Below are positions 8,116 to 19,279 of a stretch of 64,000 nt of DNA, one piece after another. The position numbers and the translations under genes are program-made. Below the pieces are notes generated by a model. It ran no database searches and was not told the origin of the DNA. It worked only from the letters and a program-made list of their open reading frames with translations. The DNA lies in contig CAKTOW010000002.1 of NCBI GenBank assembly GCA_934590325.1, positions 124,001-188,000 of the forward strand, read 5' to 3'. The stretch comes from an uncultured Oscillospiraceae bacterium. GTDB lineage: Bacteria > Bacillota > Clostridia > Oscillospirales > Oscillospiraceae. Positions within the stretch are counted from its first letter, which is position 1. Every line of letters begins with the position of its first letter.

Positions 8116-9561
8116 ATGACTGTGAAAAGCTGCGAGAAACTGGAAAAGAGCAGGGTCGCACTGACCATCGAAACTGGCGCCGAGGAGTTCGAGGCTGCCG
8201 TCAATAAGGCGTATCTGAAGATGCGCGGTAAGATCAACGTACCCGGCTTCCGCGTGGGTAAGGCGCCCCGCAAGATCATCGAGAAGATGTACGGCGCCGA
8301 GGTCTTCTATGAGGAAGCCGTGAATATCCTCCTGCCCGACGCCTATGAGGGCGCCGTGAAGGAGAAGGAACTGAACGTCGTCGGGTATCCCGAGGTGGAG
8401 CTGGAAAGCTGCACCAAGGACGGCGTGGTGTTCAAGTGCACCGTGGCGGTGTACCCCGAGGTGAAGCTGGGCCAGTACAAGGGCCTGGAGGCGCCCAAGG
8501 CTGAGGTCAAGGTGGCCGCTGCCGACGTGAACGCCCGCCTGAAGGAGATGGCCGACCGCAACAGCCGCCTGGTTTCCGTGGAGCGCGCCGTGAAGAAGGG
8601 CGACACCGCCGACATCGATTTCGAGGGCTTTGACAATGGCAAGCCTTTCGACGGCGGCAAGGGCGAGAACTTCGACCTGGAGATCGGCTCCGGCAGCTTC
8701 GTGCCCGGCTTTGAGGATCAGCTCATCGGCATGAAGGCCGGCGAGGAGAAGGACATCGACATCACCTTCCCCGAGAACTACACCCCCGAGCTGGCCGGCA
8801 AGCCTGTGGTCTTCCACGTGAAGGTCAACGAGGTCAAGGTCAAGGAAGTCCCCGCTATGGACGACGAGTTCGCCAAGGACGTGTCCGAGTTCGACACCCT
8901 GAAGGACCTGAAGGCCGACATCAAGAAGAAGCTGACCGCCGAGCGCACCGAGGCCGCCCAGCGCGCCTTTGAGGATGCGCTGATGGCCAAGGTGGCCGAG
9001 GGCGTCGAGGCTGAGATCCCCCACGAGATGGTGGAGCTGCAGGCCGAGCAGATGACCGAGGGCTTCAAGCAGCAGCTGGCCTCCCAGGGCATCCCCTTCG
9101 ACCAGTACCTGAAGATGACCGGCACCACTGAGGCCGACTTCATGCAGCAGGCCTATGGCCCCGCTGAGCAGCAGGTGAAGATGGATCTGGCTGTGAAAGC
9201 CATTATCGACGCCGAGAAGATCGAGGCCACCGACGAGGAGGTCGAGGCCGAGATGAAGAACGTGGCCGAGAAGTACGGCATGGATCTGGACACCGTGAAG
9301 AAGTATCTGCGTCCCGAGGATGTGAAGGAGCAGGTCATCCGCGAAAAGGTCATCAAGGTCGTGGCCGACAGCGCCAAGGCTGTGGCGCCCGCTGAGGTGA
9401 AGGCCGAGCTGGAGGCCGAGGGCGAGATCGTGGAGAAGAAGCCCGCCGCCAAGAAGTCCACCGCTAAGAAGCCCACCAAGAAGGCTGAGGGCGAGGCGGA
9501 GGAGAAGGCTCCCGCCAAGAAGCCCGCCGCCAAGAAGGCGGCCAAGAAGGACGCGGAGTAA
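8116..9561 (+). CDS. tig: Trigger factor with a long Lys/Ala-rich C-terminal tail
   Basis: This 481-residue ribosome-bound chaperone and prolyl isomerase has the ribosome-docking signature GFRVGKAPRK in the N-terminal domain. The FKBP-type domain spans about residues 160-245 (GDTADIDFEGF, GSGSFVPGFEDQL), and the helical substrate-cradle domain follows. The last 45 residues (437-481) are a low-complexity tail containing 15 Lys and 12 Ala, resembling histone-H1-like AAKK repeats and absent from the usual trigger factor of about 430 residues. ATG 8116 follows GGAGG. It is grouped with clpP, clpX and lon as often seen. Confidence 0.96.
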   Translation: MTVKSCEKLEKSRVALTIETGAEEFEAAVNKAYLKMRGKINVPGFRVGKAPRKIIEKMYGAEVFYEEAVNILLPDAYEGAVKEKELNVVGYPEVELESCTKDGVVFKCTVAVYPEVKLGQYKGLEAPKAEVKVAAADVNARLKEMADRNSRLVSVERAVKKGDTADIDFEGFDNGKPFDGGKGENFDLEIGSGSFVPGFEDQLIGMKAGEEKDIDITFPENYTPELAGKPVVFHVKVNEVKVKEVPAMDDEFAKDVSEFDTLKDLKADIKKKLTAERTEAAQRAFEDALMAKVAEGVEAEIPHEMVELQAEQMTEGFKQQLASQGIPFDQYLKMTGTTEADFMQQAYGPAEQQVKMDLAVKAIIDAEKIEATDEEVEAEMKNVAEKYGMDLDTVKKYLRPEDVKEQVIREKVIKVVADSAKAVAPAEVKAELEAEGEIVEKKPAAKKSTAKKPTKKAEGEAEEKAPAKKPAAKKAAKKDAE

Positions 9562-9591
9562 TTCAGCTTTATACGAGAGAGAAAAGCCAAT

Positions 9592-9622
9592 GCGGCGGGG
9601 CGAAAAATATTTGCCCCGCCGC
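9592..9622 (+). terminator. Strong hairpin between tig and clpP (weak or no U-tract)
   Basis: A perfect 10-bp stem, GCGGCGGGGC / GCCCCGCCGC, encloses an 11-base loop. No T run follows, so it may stabilise mRNA or attenuate rather than terminate fully. A TATAAT at 9651-9656 could restart transcription for clpP, but I see no good -35. Confidence 0.45.
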
Positions 9623-9684
9623 TGCGGGCTATAAAGTCACATCAGGTGGGTATAATCACTTATCTTTTGCAGGAGGTATTTTTT

Positions 9685-10266
9685 ATGAGTTTAGTCCCCT
9701 ATGTTGTGGAGCAGACCAATCGCGGCGAGCGTTCCTACGACATCTTCTCCCGCTTGCTCAACGACCGCATCGTGTTCCTGGGCGAAGAGGTGAATGATAC
9801 CACCGCCAGCCTTGTGGTGGCGCAGCTGCTCTATCTGGAGGCGCAGGACCCCGACAAGGATATTCAGATGTATATCAACAGCCCCGGCGGCAGTGTCACC
9901 GCCGGTATGGCCATCTATGACACCATGCAGTACATCAAGTGCGACGTGTCCACCATCTGCATCGGCATGGCCGCCAGCATGGGCGCGTTCCTGCTGTCCA
10001 GCGGCGCCAAGGGCAAGCGCATCGCCCTGCCCAACGCGGAGATCATGATCCACCAGCCCTCCGCCGGTACCCAGGGCAAGGTCACGGACATGGAGATCGA
10101 CGTGGAGCACTTCCTGAAGATCAAGCAGAGACTGAACAAGATCATGGCCGAGAACACCGGCAAGACCCCGGAGCAGATCAAGGTGGATTCCGAGCGCGAC
10201 AACTGGATGATCGCCGAGGAGGCCCGTGAGTACGGTCTGGTGGATAAGGTCATTTACAAGAGGTAA
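9685..10266 (+). CDS. clpP: ATP-dependent Clp protease proteolytic subunit
   Basis: The 193-residue serine peptidase has Ser98 in [11 protein letters not shown] and His123 in MIHQP, and the acidic residue lies further on. These positions match the standard ClpP triad. It forms the tetradecameric chamber that works with ClpX, encoded 6 bases downstream. The frame opens at GTG 9646, but AGGAGG at 9671-9676 places the start at ATG 9685 ([11 protein letters not shown]), the normal family N-terminus. Confidence 0.98.
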   Translation: MSLVPYVVEQTNRGERSYDIFSRLLNDRIVFLGEEVNDTTASLVVAQLLYLEAQDPDKDIQMYINSPGGSVTAGMAIYDTMQYIKCDVSTICIGMAASMGAFLLSSGAKGKRIALPNAEIMIHQPSAGTQGKVTDMEIDVEHFLKIKQRLNKIMAENTGKTPEQIKVDSERDNWMIAEEAREYGLVDKVIYKR

Positions 10267-10272
10267 AGACGA

Positions 10273-11565
10273 ATGGCAGACGATAAGAAGGCGCTGCGCT
10301 GCTCGTTCTGCGGCAAGCCGGAGAACCAGGTGCACCGTATGATACAGGGCCCCGGCGTGCGCATCTGCGACGAGTGTGTGCAGCTGTGTATGTCCATCCT
10401 GGCGGACGGCTATACCGCCGCGGCCGGGGAAGTGGACAGCATGGACGACCTGCCCACGCCCAAGGAGATACACGACGTGCTGGACCAGTACGTCATCGGG
10501 CAGGAGGCGGCCAAGGTGGCGCTGTCCGTGTCCGTGTACAACCACTATAAGCGCATCTATTTCGGCGGCGACGAGGATGTGGAGCTGCAGAAGAGCAATA
10601 TCCTGATGATCGGGCCTACCGGCTCCGGCAAGACATTGTTCGCACAGACGCTGGCGCGGGTGCTGAAGGTGCCCTTTGCCATCGCGGACGCCACCACGCT
10701 GACCGAGGCCGGTTACGTGGGCGACGACGTGGAGAACATCCTGCTGCGGCTGCTGCAGGCGGCGGACTTCGACGTGGAACTGGCGGAGCGGGGCATCATC
10801 TATGTGGACGAGATCGACAAGATCGCCCGCAAGAGCGAGAACACGTCCATCACCCGCGACGTGTCCGGCGAGGGCGTGCAGCAGGCGCTGCTGAAGATAC
10901 TGGAGGGCACCGTGGCCAACGTGCCGCCCCAGGGCGGGCGGAAGCACCCCCACCAGGAGTTCATACAGCTGGATACCAGCAACATCCTGTTCATCTGCGG
11001 CGGCGCCTTCGACGGGCTGGAGAAGATCATCGAGGACCGCGTGGGCAAGCGCAGCATGGGCTTCGAGAACACGGTGCAGAGCAAGAAGGAGCGCAGCACC
11101 GGCGAGCTGTTCCAGCAGGTGCAGCCCCATGACCTGCTGAAGTTCGGCATCATCCCCGAGCTGGTGGGCCGTATGCCGGTGATCACCGCCCTGCAGGGCC
11201 TGACCCGCGACGACCTGGTGCGGATACTCACCGAGCCCAAGAACGCGCTGGTGAAGCAGTATCAGAAGCTGCTGAGCTACGACGGCGTGGAGCTGCACTT
11301 CGACAAGGCAGCGCTGGAGGCGGTGGCCGACACGGCGCTGGAGCGCAACATCGGCGCCCGCGGCCTGCGTGCGGTCATGGAGGGCCTTCTGATCAAGGTG
11401 ATGTACGACATCCCCTCCGATCCCACCATCACCGACGTGACCATCACGCGGGAGTGCGTCACCGAGAAGGCGGAGCCCCAGGTGCTGCGCGACCCGGAGA
11501 AGGTGGCACAGCGTGCAAAATTCAAGACCGGCACGGCGGACAAGCCCGCCGCCCCGGCGTCTTAA
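10273..11565 (+). CDS. clpX: ATP-dependent Clp protease ATP-binding subunit ClpX
   Basis: This 430-residue AAA+ unfoldase has an N-terminal zinc-binding domain with Cys10, Cys13, Cys32 and Cys35. Walker A is GPTGSGKT at residues 114-121, Walker B is in [11 protein letters not shown], and the ClpP-binding loop region and sensor motifs follow. It delivers substrates to ClpP. It is co-transcribed with clpP (6-base gap), and a terminator follows. Confidence 0.98.
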   Translation: MADDKKALRCSFCGKPENQVHRMIQGPGVRICDECVQLCMSILADGYTAAAGEVDSMDDLPTPKEIHDVLDQYVIGQEAAKVALSVSVYNHYKRIYFGGDEDVELQKSNILMIGPTGSGKTLFAQTLARVLKVPFAIADATTLTEAGYVGDDVENILLRLLQAADFDVELAERGIIYVDEIDKIARKSENTSITRDVSGEGVQQALLKILEGTVANVPPQGGRKHPHQEFIQLDTSNILFICGGAFDGLEKIIEDRVGKRSMGFENTVQSKKERSTGELFQQVQPHDLLKFGIIPELVGRMPVITALQGLTRDDLVRILTEPKNALVKQYQKLLSYDGVELHFDKAALEAVADTALERNIGARGLRAVMEGLLIKVMYDIPSDPTITDVTITRECVTEKAEPQVLRDPEKVAQRAKFKTGTADKPAAPAS

Positions 11566-11579
11566 CAGAGACTCAGAAG

Positions 11580-11605
11580 GGGAGAGGCTGTGCCTCTCCC
11601 TTTTT
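11580..11605 (+). terminator. Intrinsic terminator after clpX
   Basis: GGGAGAGGC / GCCTCTCCC with a TGT loop is followed by TTTTT. Confidence 0.85.
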
Positions 11606-11643
11606 CCCAACGCCCGCTTTGCGGCGGGAGAAAGGAGCCATAC

Positions 11644-14034
11644 ATGGAAGCGATCACAAGGAATATACCGGTGCTGGCGCTGCGGGGGCTGACGGCCTTT
11701 CCCGGGCAGACGCTGTCCTTTGACGTGGAGCGGGATATATCCATCTTCTCCCTGGACAACGCCATGGAGAACGACCGGCGGCTGCTGGCGGTGACGCAGA
11801 AGGACCTGTCCACGGCGGAGCCGGGGCAGGATGACCTGTACGCCATCGGCACCGTGTGCCACGTGCTGCAGATCATCAAGACCTCCGACACCACGGTGCG
11901 GGTCATCGTGGAGGGCGAGAGCCGGGCGCGGCTGCTGCGCCTGTGGCAGAAGAAGCCCTTCCTGCAGGCGCAGGCGGAGCTGTTGCCGGAGTTGCTCAGC
12001 CGCCATACCGCCCGCAGCGAGGCACTGGTGCGCCGCACCTACGTGCTGTTCGGCGAGTACCGGGAGCTGGCCAACGGGCTGAGCGAGGACTTCGCCGCGG
12101 CGGTGCTGGATTGTGAGGACACCGGGCGGCTGGCCGACCTTATCGCCCAGAATATCACACTGCGGCATCAGGACAGACAGCGGGTGCTGGAGGAGCTGCA
12201 GCCGGACAAGCGTCTGCGCATCGTCAATGACATCCTGACCCACGAGGTGGACGTGATCTCGCTGGAATCCGAGATGGAGCAGAAGGTGCGGCGCCGGGTG
12301 GCACAGGTGCAGAAGGACATGATCCTGCGGGAGCAGGTGAAGGTGCTGCAGCACGAGCTGGGCGACGACGGCGACGAGGAGATCGAGGAGTACACCGCAA
12401 GGATCGAGGCGGCGCGCCTGCCCGAGGAGGTACATAAGAAGCTGACCAAGGAGGTCGAACGGCTGGCCAAACAGCCCTTCGGCAGTGCCGAGGCGTCGGT
12501 GATACGCAACTATCTGGACGTGTGCCTGGAGCTGCCCTGGAACAAGTCCACCCGGGAGCGGGCGGATGTGGTGCAGGCGCGGCGGATACTGGACAGGGAC
12601 CACTACGGACTGGACAAGGTGAAGGAGCGTATCCTGGAGTTCATCGCCGTGCGCCAGCTGAACCCGGACGCGAAGGGGAAGATACTGTGCCTGGTGGGGC
12701 CTCCCGGCGTGGGAAAGACCTCCGTGGCCATGTCCGTGGCCAAGGCTATGAACCGCAAGTGTGCGCGGCTCAGTCTCGGCGGCGTCCGGGACGAGGCGGA
12801 CATCCGCGGCCACCGGAAAACGTATATCGGTGCCATGCCGGGACGCATCATCGAGGCGTTGAACCGTGCGGGCACCATGAACCCGCTGCTGGTGCTGGAC
12901 GAGATCGACAAGCTGGGCAGCGATATGCGGGGCGACCCCGCCGCGGCGCTGCTGGAGGTATTGGACAGTGAGCAGAACGGCGCCTTCCGCGACCATTTTA
13001 TCGAGCTGCCGGTGGATCTGAGCCGCGTCATGTTCATCACCACCGCCAACACCACCTCCACCATCCCCCGTCCGCTGCTGGATCGCATGGAGGTCATCGA
13101 GCTGGGCAGCTACACCGACGAGGAAAAGCTGCACATCGCCCGGGAGCACCTGCTGCCCAAGCAACTGAAAGAGAACGGCATCCGCCGCGGTCAGCTGCAT
13201 CTGGGGGACGAAGCCCTGCGCGCCATCATCACCGACTACACGAAGGAGTCCGGCGTCCGGACGCTGGAGCGTCAGCTTGGCAAACTGTGCCGCCGCGCCG
13301 CGATGCGTTTGGTACAAACGGATGTAAAGCGGATAGACGTTACACCGAAGGACCTGAAGGAGCTGCTGGACACGCCGCCCTACGCCGAGGAACGGGGACG
13401 GAAGACCGACCTGATCGGCGTGGTCAACGGCCTTGCCTGGACAGAGGTGGGCGGCGAGCTGCTGGAGGTGGAGGCCGGCGTCATGGACGGCACCGGCAAG
13501 CTGGAGCTGACCGGCAATCTGGGCCAGGTGATGCAGGAGTCCGTGAAGGCGGCGTACACCTGCCTGCGCAGCCGGGCGAAGGAGCTGGGCATCGCCCCGG
13601 ACTTCTACAAGACCAAGGACATCCACGTACACTTCCCGGAGGGCGCGGTGCCCAAGGACGGGCCCTCCGCCGGTATCGCCATCGCCACGGCCATGCTATC
13701 CGCCCTGACGGGGCGGGCGGTGCGCCACGATGTGGCGATGACCGGCGAGGTGACGCTGCGGGGCAGGGTGCTGCCCATCGGCGGCCTGAGGGAAAAGACC
13801 ATGGCCGCCAAGCGCAGCGGCATCAGGACCGTTATTATTCCCAAGGAAAACCAGAAGGACCTGGCGGACATCGATCCCGCCGTCCGCGAAGCCCTGCGCT
13901 TCGTCACCGCGGAGACAGTGGACGCGGTGTTCGCCCACGCGCTGACATTGCCGAAGAAAGAGGCGGCGGTGGAGCATCTGACCGTGATGGCCGGTACGGC
14001 CATGCAGGAGGTACGCCATGGCGATCAACTTTAA
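11644..14034 (+). CDS. lon: Lon protease (LonA type)
   Basis: The protein has 796 residues. The N-terminal LAN substrate-binding domain ([14 protein letters not shown]) is followed by the AAA+ module with Walker A GPPGVGKT (residues 352-359) and Walker [12 protein letters not shown]. The C-terminal protease domain has the Ser675-Lys718 dyad (DGPSAG and GGLREKT), with the 43-residue spacing expected for LonA. The frame is open from 11590, but AAAGGAG before ATG 11644 gives the normal N-terminus. Its last 17 bases overlap engB. Confidence 0.98.
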   Translation: MEAITRNIPVLALRGLTAFPGQTLSFDVERDISIFSLDNAMENDRRLLAVTQKDLSTAEPGQDDLYAIGTVCHVLQIIKTSDTTVRVIVEGESRARLLRLWQKKPFLQAQAELLPELLSRHTARSEALVRRTYVLFGEYRELANGLSEDFAAAVLDCEDTGRLADLIAQNITLRHQDRQRVLEELQPDKRLRIVNDILTHEVDVISLESEMEQKVRRRVAQVQKDMILREQVKVLQHELGDDGDEEIEEYTARIEAARLPEEVHKKLTKEVERLAKQPFGSAEASVIRNYLDVCLELPWNKSTRERADVVQARRILDRDHYGLDKVKERILEFIAVRQLNPDAKGKILCLVGPPGVGKTSVAMSVAKAMNRKCARLSLGGVRDEADIRGHRKTYIGAMPGRIIEALNRAGTMNPLLVLDEIDKLGSDMRGDPAAALLEVLDSEQNGAFRDHFIELPVDLSRVMFITTANTTSTIPRPLLDRMEVIELGSYTDEEKLHIAREHLLPKQLKENGIRRGQLHLGDEALRAIITDYTKESGVRTLERQLGKLCRRAAMRLVQTDVKRIDVTPKDLKELLDTPPYAEERGRKTDLIGVVNGLAWTEVGGELLEVEAGVMDGTGKLELTGNLGQVMQESVKAAYTCLRSRAKELGIAPDFYKTKDIHVHFPEGAVPKDGPSAGIAIATAMLSALTGRAVRHDVAMTGEVTLRGRVLPIGGLREKTMAAKRSGIRTVIIPKENQKDLADIDPAVREALRFVTAETVDAVFAHALTLPKKEAAVEHLTVMAGTAMQEVRHGDQL

Positions 14035-14611
14035 TAAGGCGGAATTCGTTCTCTCGTCTGTAAAGGCGGAGACCTTTATCCGCGACGGAAAACCGCAGGT
14101 CACCTTTGCCGGGCGCAGCAACGTGGGCAAGTCCTCGGTCATCAACCGGCTGCTGGGGAGGAAGAACTTTGCCCGGGTGGGGGCCACCCCCGGAAAGACC
14201 AGCCAGATCAACTATTTCAGCATCGACGGGAAAATTTACTTCACCGACCTGCCCGGCTACGGCTACGCCAAGGTCTCCAAGGAGGAGCGCGACCGATGGG
14301 GACGGCTGATGGAGCGCTACTTCGCCGAGGAGGGGCTCATCACCCTGGGGGTGCTGATCGTGGACGCGCGGCACAAGCCCACCGCCGACGACGTGACCAT
14401 GTGCGACTGGTTCAAGGGCACCGGCTGCCCGGTGATCGTGGTGGCCAACAAGCTGGACAAACTGAAAAAGAGCGAGATCGAACCCAATCTGGCGCTGATA
14501 CGCCAGACGCTGACGCTGCCGGAGGATGCGCTGCTGATACCCTTTTCCGCGGAGAAGGGCACCGGAAAGGCGGAGCTGCTGGCGGCCATCAGCCAGCTGA
14601 CAGGTAAATAA
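14018..14611 (+). CDS. engB: Ribosome biogenesis GTP-binding protein EngB (YsxC/YihA)
   Basis: This 197-residue TRAFAC GTPase has G1 [12 protein letters not shown], the G3 [12 protein letters not shown] signature and G4 [11 protein letters not shown]. It is needed for 50S subunit assembly and commonly follows lon, as here. ATG 14018 lies inside the end of lon (17-base overlap) with CAGGAGGTACGCC just upstream, implying coupled translation. Confidence 0.97.
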   Translation: MAINFNKAEFVLSSVKAETFIRDGKPQVTFAGRSNVGKSSVINRLLGRKNFARVGATPGKTSQINYFSIDGKIYFTDLPGYGYAKVSKEERDRWGRLMERYFAEEGLITLGVLIVDARHKPTADDVTMCDWFKGTGCPVIVVANKLDKLKKSEIEPNLALIRQTLTLPEDALLIPFSAEKGTGKAELLAAISQLTGK

Positions 14612-14616
14612 AAAGC

Positions 14617-14653
14617 GGAAAAGCAGACGGCGTGCACCGTCTGCTTTTCCTTT
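14617..14653. terminator. Strong terminator between engB and the EamA remnant
   Basis: A perfect 14-bp stem, GGAAAAGCAGACGG / CCGTCTGCTTTTCC, has the loop CGTGCA. The TTTTCC arm gives the U-rich end on the plus strand and AAAAGC reads as TTTT on the minus strand, so it may serve both converging transcripts. Confidence 0.8.
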
Positions 14654-14678
14654 GCGTGGGGAGAGAAAGGGAAGAATA

Positions 14679-14951
14679 TCACGTTTTCGCGGGGGCGTGG
14701 ATGAACTCCGCCAGCATGGCGCCGCCCAGTATCATGGCCGCGCCGACCCAGCGGGCGGGGGTCAGCGCCTCGTGGAGCAGCAGCACGGAGAAGAACACCG
14801 CGCTCAGGGGCTCCAGGTAGCCGCAGACGGAAACGGTCTGCACCGGTAAGGCGCCGATGGAGGAGAAGTACAGCCAGCAGTCGAAGCCGGTGTTCACCAC
14901 GCCCAGCAGCAGGGCGGAGAGGTATTTGATATAGGGTAGTTTTTGTGTCAT
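14679..14951 (-). pseudogene. Internally deleted EamA/DMT-family permease
   Basis: The 90-residue product starts MTQKLPYIKYLSALLLG, which looks like the N-terminus of an EamA (drug/metabolite) transporter. It jumps directly to the C-terminal segment (SIGALPVQTVSVCGYLEPLS, LLLHEALTPARWVGAAMI) that normally lies some 200 residues later. Only about three of ten membrane helices remain, so I read this as an in-frame internal deletion and a non-functional transporter. A minus-strand promoter, TTTACG - 17 - TATAAT, ends near 14990. A truncated LysR gene lies divergently upstream, the usual regulator arrangement. Confidence 0.65.
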
Positions 14952-15067
14952 AGGAGGGCTCCGTATATTTCTGCAGATTGACACCATTATAATATAGTGC
15001 TATCCTTGCGTAAAGAGAGAATTTCGTAAAACAGCCTTGCAGATATTGCAACACAGGAGGGGAGAGC

Positions 15068-15205
15068 ATGGAGACAGAAAAATGCCGCACGCTGCTGCGG
15101 GCCGTGGAGAGGGGCTCCATCACCCCGGCGGCGGAGCGGTTCTTTGGCTATCTGCCGGTGCGAAAAGATGATAAAATTTTTTCAGTATTGCAGAAAAATT
15201 TTTAG
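15068..15205 (+). pseudogene. Truncated LysR-type regulator (N-terminal HTH start only)
   Basis: An ATG with CAGGAGGGGAG upstream opens a 45-residue frame beginning METEKCRTLLRAVERGSITP, AAERFFGYLPV. This matches the first helices of a LysR DNA-binding domain (the G-S-I/F-T-x-A-A pattern). The frame then runs into unrelated AT-rich sequence and stops. Most of the helix-turn-helix and the whole effector domain are missing. It is divergent from the deleted EamA gene, so both look like remnants of one regulator-transporter pair. Confidence 0.6.
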
Positions 15206-15225
15206 GAAAAATGCAAAATAGGGGC

Positions 15226-15254
15226 TGTTAATTGTCCTAAACGTATGGTATAAT
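15226..15254 (+). promoter_or_regulatory. Probable pckA promoter
   Basis: A perfect TATAAT at 15249-15254 has only a weak -35 (TGTTAA, 15226-15231) at 17 bases. Confidence 0.5.
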
Positions 15255-15323
15255 TTCTTTCAAGCAAGCAACGCGGCGCGCTGTGCGCCCGCGGTGACAT
15301 TTTCAAACAGGAGGTTTTGCAAA

Positions 15324-16889
<1,566 letters not shown>

Positions 16890-16892
16890 CTG

Positions 16893-16940
16893 AAAAGCAA
16901 AAACGAGTGCCCCGGATGGGGCACTTGTTTTTTGCTTTTG
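16893..16940. terminator. Terminator after pckA
   Basis: A long stem built on GTGCCCC GGAT GGGGCAC (16907-16924) extends through AAAAGCAAAAA / TTTTTTGCTTTT on both sides, so it can act on either strand. Confidence 0.85.
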
Positions 16941-16947
16941 AAAGAAT

Positions 16948-16973
16948 CTCCCGGCATGGCCGGGAGATTTTTT
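16948..16973 (+). terminator. Second hairpin terminator between pckA and the threonine aldolase gene
   Basis: CTCCCGGC ATG GCCGGGAG is followed by ATTTTTT. Confidence 0.8.
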
Positions 16974-17034
16974 AATGATATTTAAGGTGCATTTCAGCTA
17001 CCTGGGGTATGCTTATCTCACAACAGGGGAGCGC

Positions 17035-18075
17035 TTACTTCTTCAGGGCGTTGACCGCGGCGCGGAGGGCGTCCACGTTCTCCTGCTTCGTGGCCCAGCT
17101 GGCGCAGAAGCGCACGCCGGAGTGCGTTTCGTCCACCCGCTCCCAGTACTCATAGCCGAAGTTCTTGCCGATCTCGGTCAGCTCGGTGTCCAACATGATG
17201 GGGTACTGCTGGTTGGTGGGGGAGTCGAACAGCAGGGGATAGCCCGCGGACACGAAGATGTCCCGGATCTGATGGGCCATCTCGATGGCGTGGCGGGAGA
17301 TCTTAAAGTACAGGTCGTCGGTGAACAGCGCGTCGAACTGGACGCCCAGCAGACGGCCCTTGGCCATGCGGCCGCCGCGCTGCTTCATGATGAAGCGGAA
17401 GTCCTTTTTCAGGGCCTCGCTCATGATGACCACGGCCTCGCCGAACAGGGCGCCCACCTTGGTGCCGCCGATGTAGAACACGTCGCACAGGTGCGCGAAC
17501 TCCGGCAGGGTCATGTCGCTCTCGTCGGCCATGAGACCGTAGCCCAGACGGGCGCCGTCGATGAACAGGGGCAGACCGTAGTGTTTGCAGGTGTCATACA
17601 GCTCGGTCAGCTCCGCCTTGGTGTACAGGGTGCCGCCCTCGGTGGGGTGAGAGATGTACACCATGCCCGGCTGGACGATGTGCTCGGAGGACTCGTCGTT
17701 GCGGTGCCACTCCACGTAGTCCCGCACCTGCTGCGCGGTGATCTTGCCGTTGCTGGTGGGCAGGGTGATGACCTTATGCCCGGTGGACTCGATGGCGCCG
17801 GCCTCGTGGCAGTTGATGTGGCCGCTGACAGCGCTGATGACGCCCTGCCAGGGGCGCAGGATGGCGGCGATGACGGTGGTGTTGGTCTGGGTGCCGCCCA
17901 CCAGGAAATGCACGTCGGCATCAGGAGCCTGGCAGGCCGCCTTGATCTTCTCCCGTGCGGCGGCGCAGTATTCGTCCTCGCCGTAGCCCACGGTCTGCAC
18001 CATGTTGGTCTCGTTGAGCCGGGCCATCAGGGCAGGGTGTGCGCCCTCCAGATAATCGCTGTTGAAGTAGATCAT
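17035..18075 (-). CDS. ltaE: Low-specificity threonine aldolase / beta-eliminating lyase family PLP enzyme
   Basis: The 346-residue PLP enzyme is fold type I, with the cofactor lysine in GGTKVGALFG. Other marks are VGGTQTNT, SGHINCHEAGAIE and FIDGARLGYG, the pattern of threonine aldolases (Gly plus acetaldehyde from Thr). The Beta_elim_lyase family also contains tryptophanase-like enzymes, so the substrate is probable rather than certain. The start ATG follows AAAGGAGAACC on the minus strand. It is monocistronic and convergent with pckA. Confidence 0.85.
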   Translation of the reverse strand: MIYFNSDYLEGAHPALMARLNETNMVQTVGYGEDEYCAAAREKIKAACQAPDADVHFLVGGTQTNTTVIAAILRPWQGVISAVSGHINCHEAGAIESTGHKVITLPTSNGKITAQQVRDYVEWHRNDESSEHIVQPGMVYISHPTEGGTLYTKAELTELYDTCKHYGLPLFIDGARLGYGLMADESDMTLPEFAHLCDVFYIGGTKVGALFGEAVVIMSEALKKDFRFIMKQRGGRMAKGRLLGVQFDALFTDDLYFKISRHAIEMAHQIRDIFVSAGYPLLFDSPTNQQYPIMLDTELTEIGKNFGYEYWERVDETHSGVRFCASWATKQENVDALRAAVNALKK

Positions 18076-18145
18076 AGTGGTTCTCCTTTTTCTTTAGTGG
18101 AACGGAGCGGGGTGCCCCATCGTCTATACAGCAGACAGTACATCC

Positions 18146-18174
18146 ATTGTAATCCCTTGTTTCTCAGAAGTAAA
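18146..18174 (-). promoter_or_regulatory. Promoter of the threonine aldolase gene
   Basis: Read on the minus strand, TTTACT (18174-18169), a 17-base spacer and TACAAT (18151-18146). Confidence 0.55.
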
Positions 18175-18214
18175 GAGAAACTGTTACAATTTCATTACAG
18201 CTTGTCCACATCCC

Positions 18215-18243
18215 TTGCAATGAACGAAAAAACCTGTTACAAT
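18215..18243 (+). promoter_or_regulatory. Promoter of the sortase B gene
   Basis: TTGCAA (18215-18220), a 17-base spacer and TACAAT (18238-18243), 25 bases before the start codon. Confidence 0.6.
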
Positions 18244-18268
18244 ACCTGACGACAAGGAGGCGTGTACC

Positions 18269-19177
18269 ATGAACGATGCACCCAAGAGATCCAGATTACA
18301 GCAGGATCAGCCTGCCGAACAGCATAACGGCAGCCGCAGACGCAGAAGAAACAAGAAGAGCAGCAAGACCCTCTACTACGCCATTTTGGTGGTGCTGGTG
18401 GGCGTGCTGGTGTTCTCGTCCGTAAAGATCATCTCCTACGTGAAGGACCAGAAGGACGCAGAGAACTCCCAGACCAATATCAGCAACGACTTCACCCGCC
18501 CCGATACCAGCGGTGATAATACCGCCGACAACACCTCCGGCGATACCCCGGACGGCGAGAAGAAGGACGAGGTCAAGAAGGATCCCGATCCCGAGAGCAT
18601 CATCGTTGACTTCGATAAGCTGCAGGCCCAGTATCCCGATGTGGTGGGCTATGTGTACAGCGCCAACACCGTGCTGCAGTACGCCATTGTGCAGACCATG
18701 GAGGCCGGAGACACCGGCAACGTGGGCGAGTACTACCTGTACCGCGACATCGGCGGCAACGCCAATAAGAACGGCACCGTGTTCCTGGATTACAAGTGCA
18801 GCTCCGACTTCACTTCGCACAACAACATCATCTACGGCCACAACATGAAGACCGGCCTGATGTTTGCGTCCCTGATGAACTATAAGAGCCAGAGCTACTA
18901 CGAGGCGCATCCCTACTTCTATCTGTACACCCCCAGCCAGACCTACAAGGTCAACCTGTTCGCCGGCTGCATCATGGAGCATGACGCGGACGTCTACTCC
19001 ACCTCTCTCAGCGAGAGCTACCTGCAGGAGTGCATCAACAACTCCACCTTCAAGTCCAGCTACGGCGTGCCTACCGGCAACATCCTGACCCTGAGCACCT
19101 GTGACTACGACTTCGACAACGCCCGCTACGTGGTCATGGGCGAGCTGGTACCCGTGAAGAACCCCGCCGAGAGCTGA
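18269..19177 (+). CDS. srtB: Class B sortase
   Basis: The 302-residue protein has a basic N-terminus (RRRRRNKK), one membrane helix at about residues 35-55, an acidic Asn/Asp/Thr-rich linker and a C-terminal sortase domain. Catalytic residues are His191 in YGHNM, Cys278 in TLSTC and Arg286 in ARYVVMGEL, matching SrtB. It would sit outside the membrane and attach surface proteins to peptidoglycan. In C. difficile the single SrtB uses (S/P)PxTG signals. The ubiquitin-domain surface protein in this window ends with SPKTF, so it is a conceivable substrate. It is monocistronic, with promoter and terminator. Confidence 0.93.
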   Translation: MNDAPKRSRLQQDQPAEQHNGSRRRRRNKKSSKTLYYAILVVLVGVLVFSSVKIISYVKDQKDAENSQTNISNDFTRPDTSGDNTADNTSGDTPDGEKKDEVKKDPDPESIIVDFDKLQAQYPDVVGYVYSANTVLQYAIVQTMEAGDTGNVGEYYLYRDIGGNANKNGTVFLDYKCSSDFTSHNNIIYGHNMKTGLMFASLMNYKSQSYYEAHPYFYLYTPSQTYKVNLFAGCIMEHDADVYSTSLSESYLQECINNSTFKSSYGVPTGNILTLSTCDYDFDNARYVVMGELVPVKNPAES

Positions 19178-19200
19178 TAGACCCCAACGATACGAACGAA

Positions 19201-19229
19201 AGCACCGTCCGAAAGGGCGGTGCTTTTTC
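19201..19229 (+). terminator. Terminator after srtB
   Basis: AGCACCGTCC GAAA GGGCGGTGCT is followed by TTTT. Confidence 0.85.
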
Positions 19230-19279
19230 CTGTATTTTCCACCACCGGGGCCCGCCGCGGGTGGGGGAACACCCCGGTG

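Noticed and set aside
9560..9684. CtsR or CIRCE heat-shock operator before clpP
   Set aside because: Neither the tandem GGTCAAA heptads nor the TTAGCACTC-N9-GAGTGCTAA inverted repeat is present. Only a hairpin and a TATAAT are seen.
9691..13632. 1313-codon minus-strand frame across clpP-clpX-lon
   Set aside because: It is a shadow of three well-supported genes, with repetitive His/Leu/Gln/Arg composition and no recognisable domain.
15141..15260. Possible attachment site or mobile-element scar at the decayed LysR/EamA locus
   Set aside because: I found no terminal inverted repeats, target duplication, integrase or tRNA. Simple deletion explains it.
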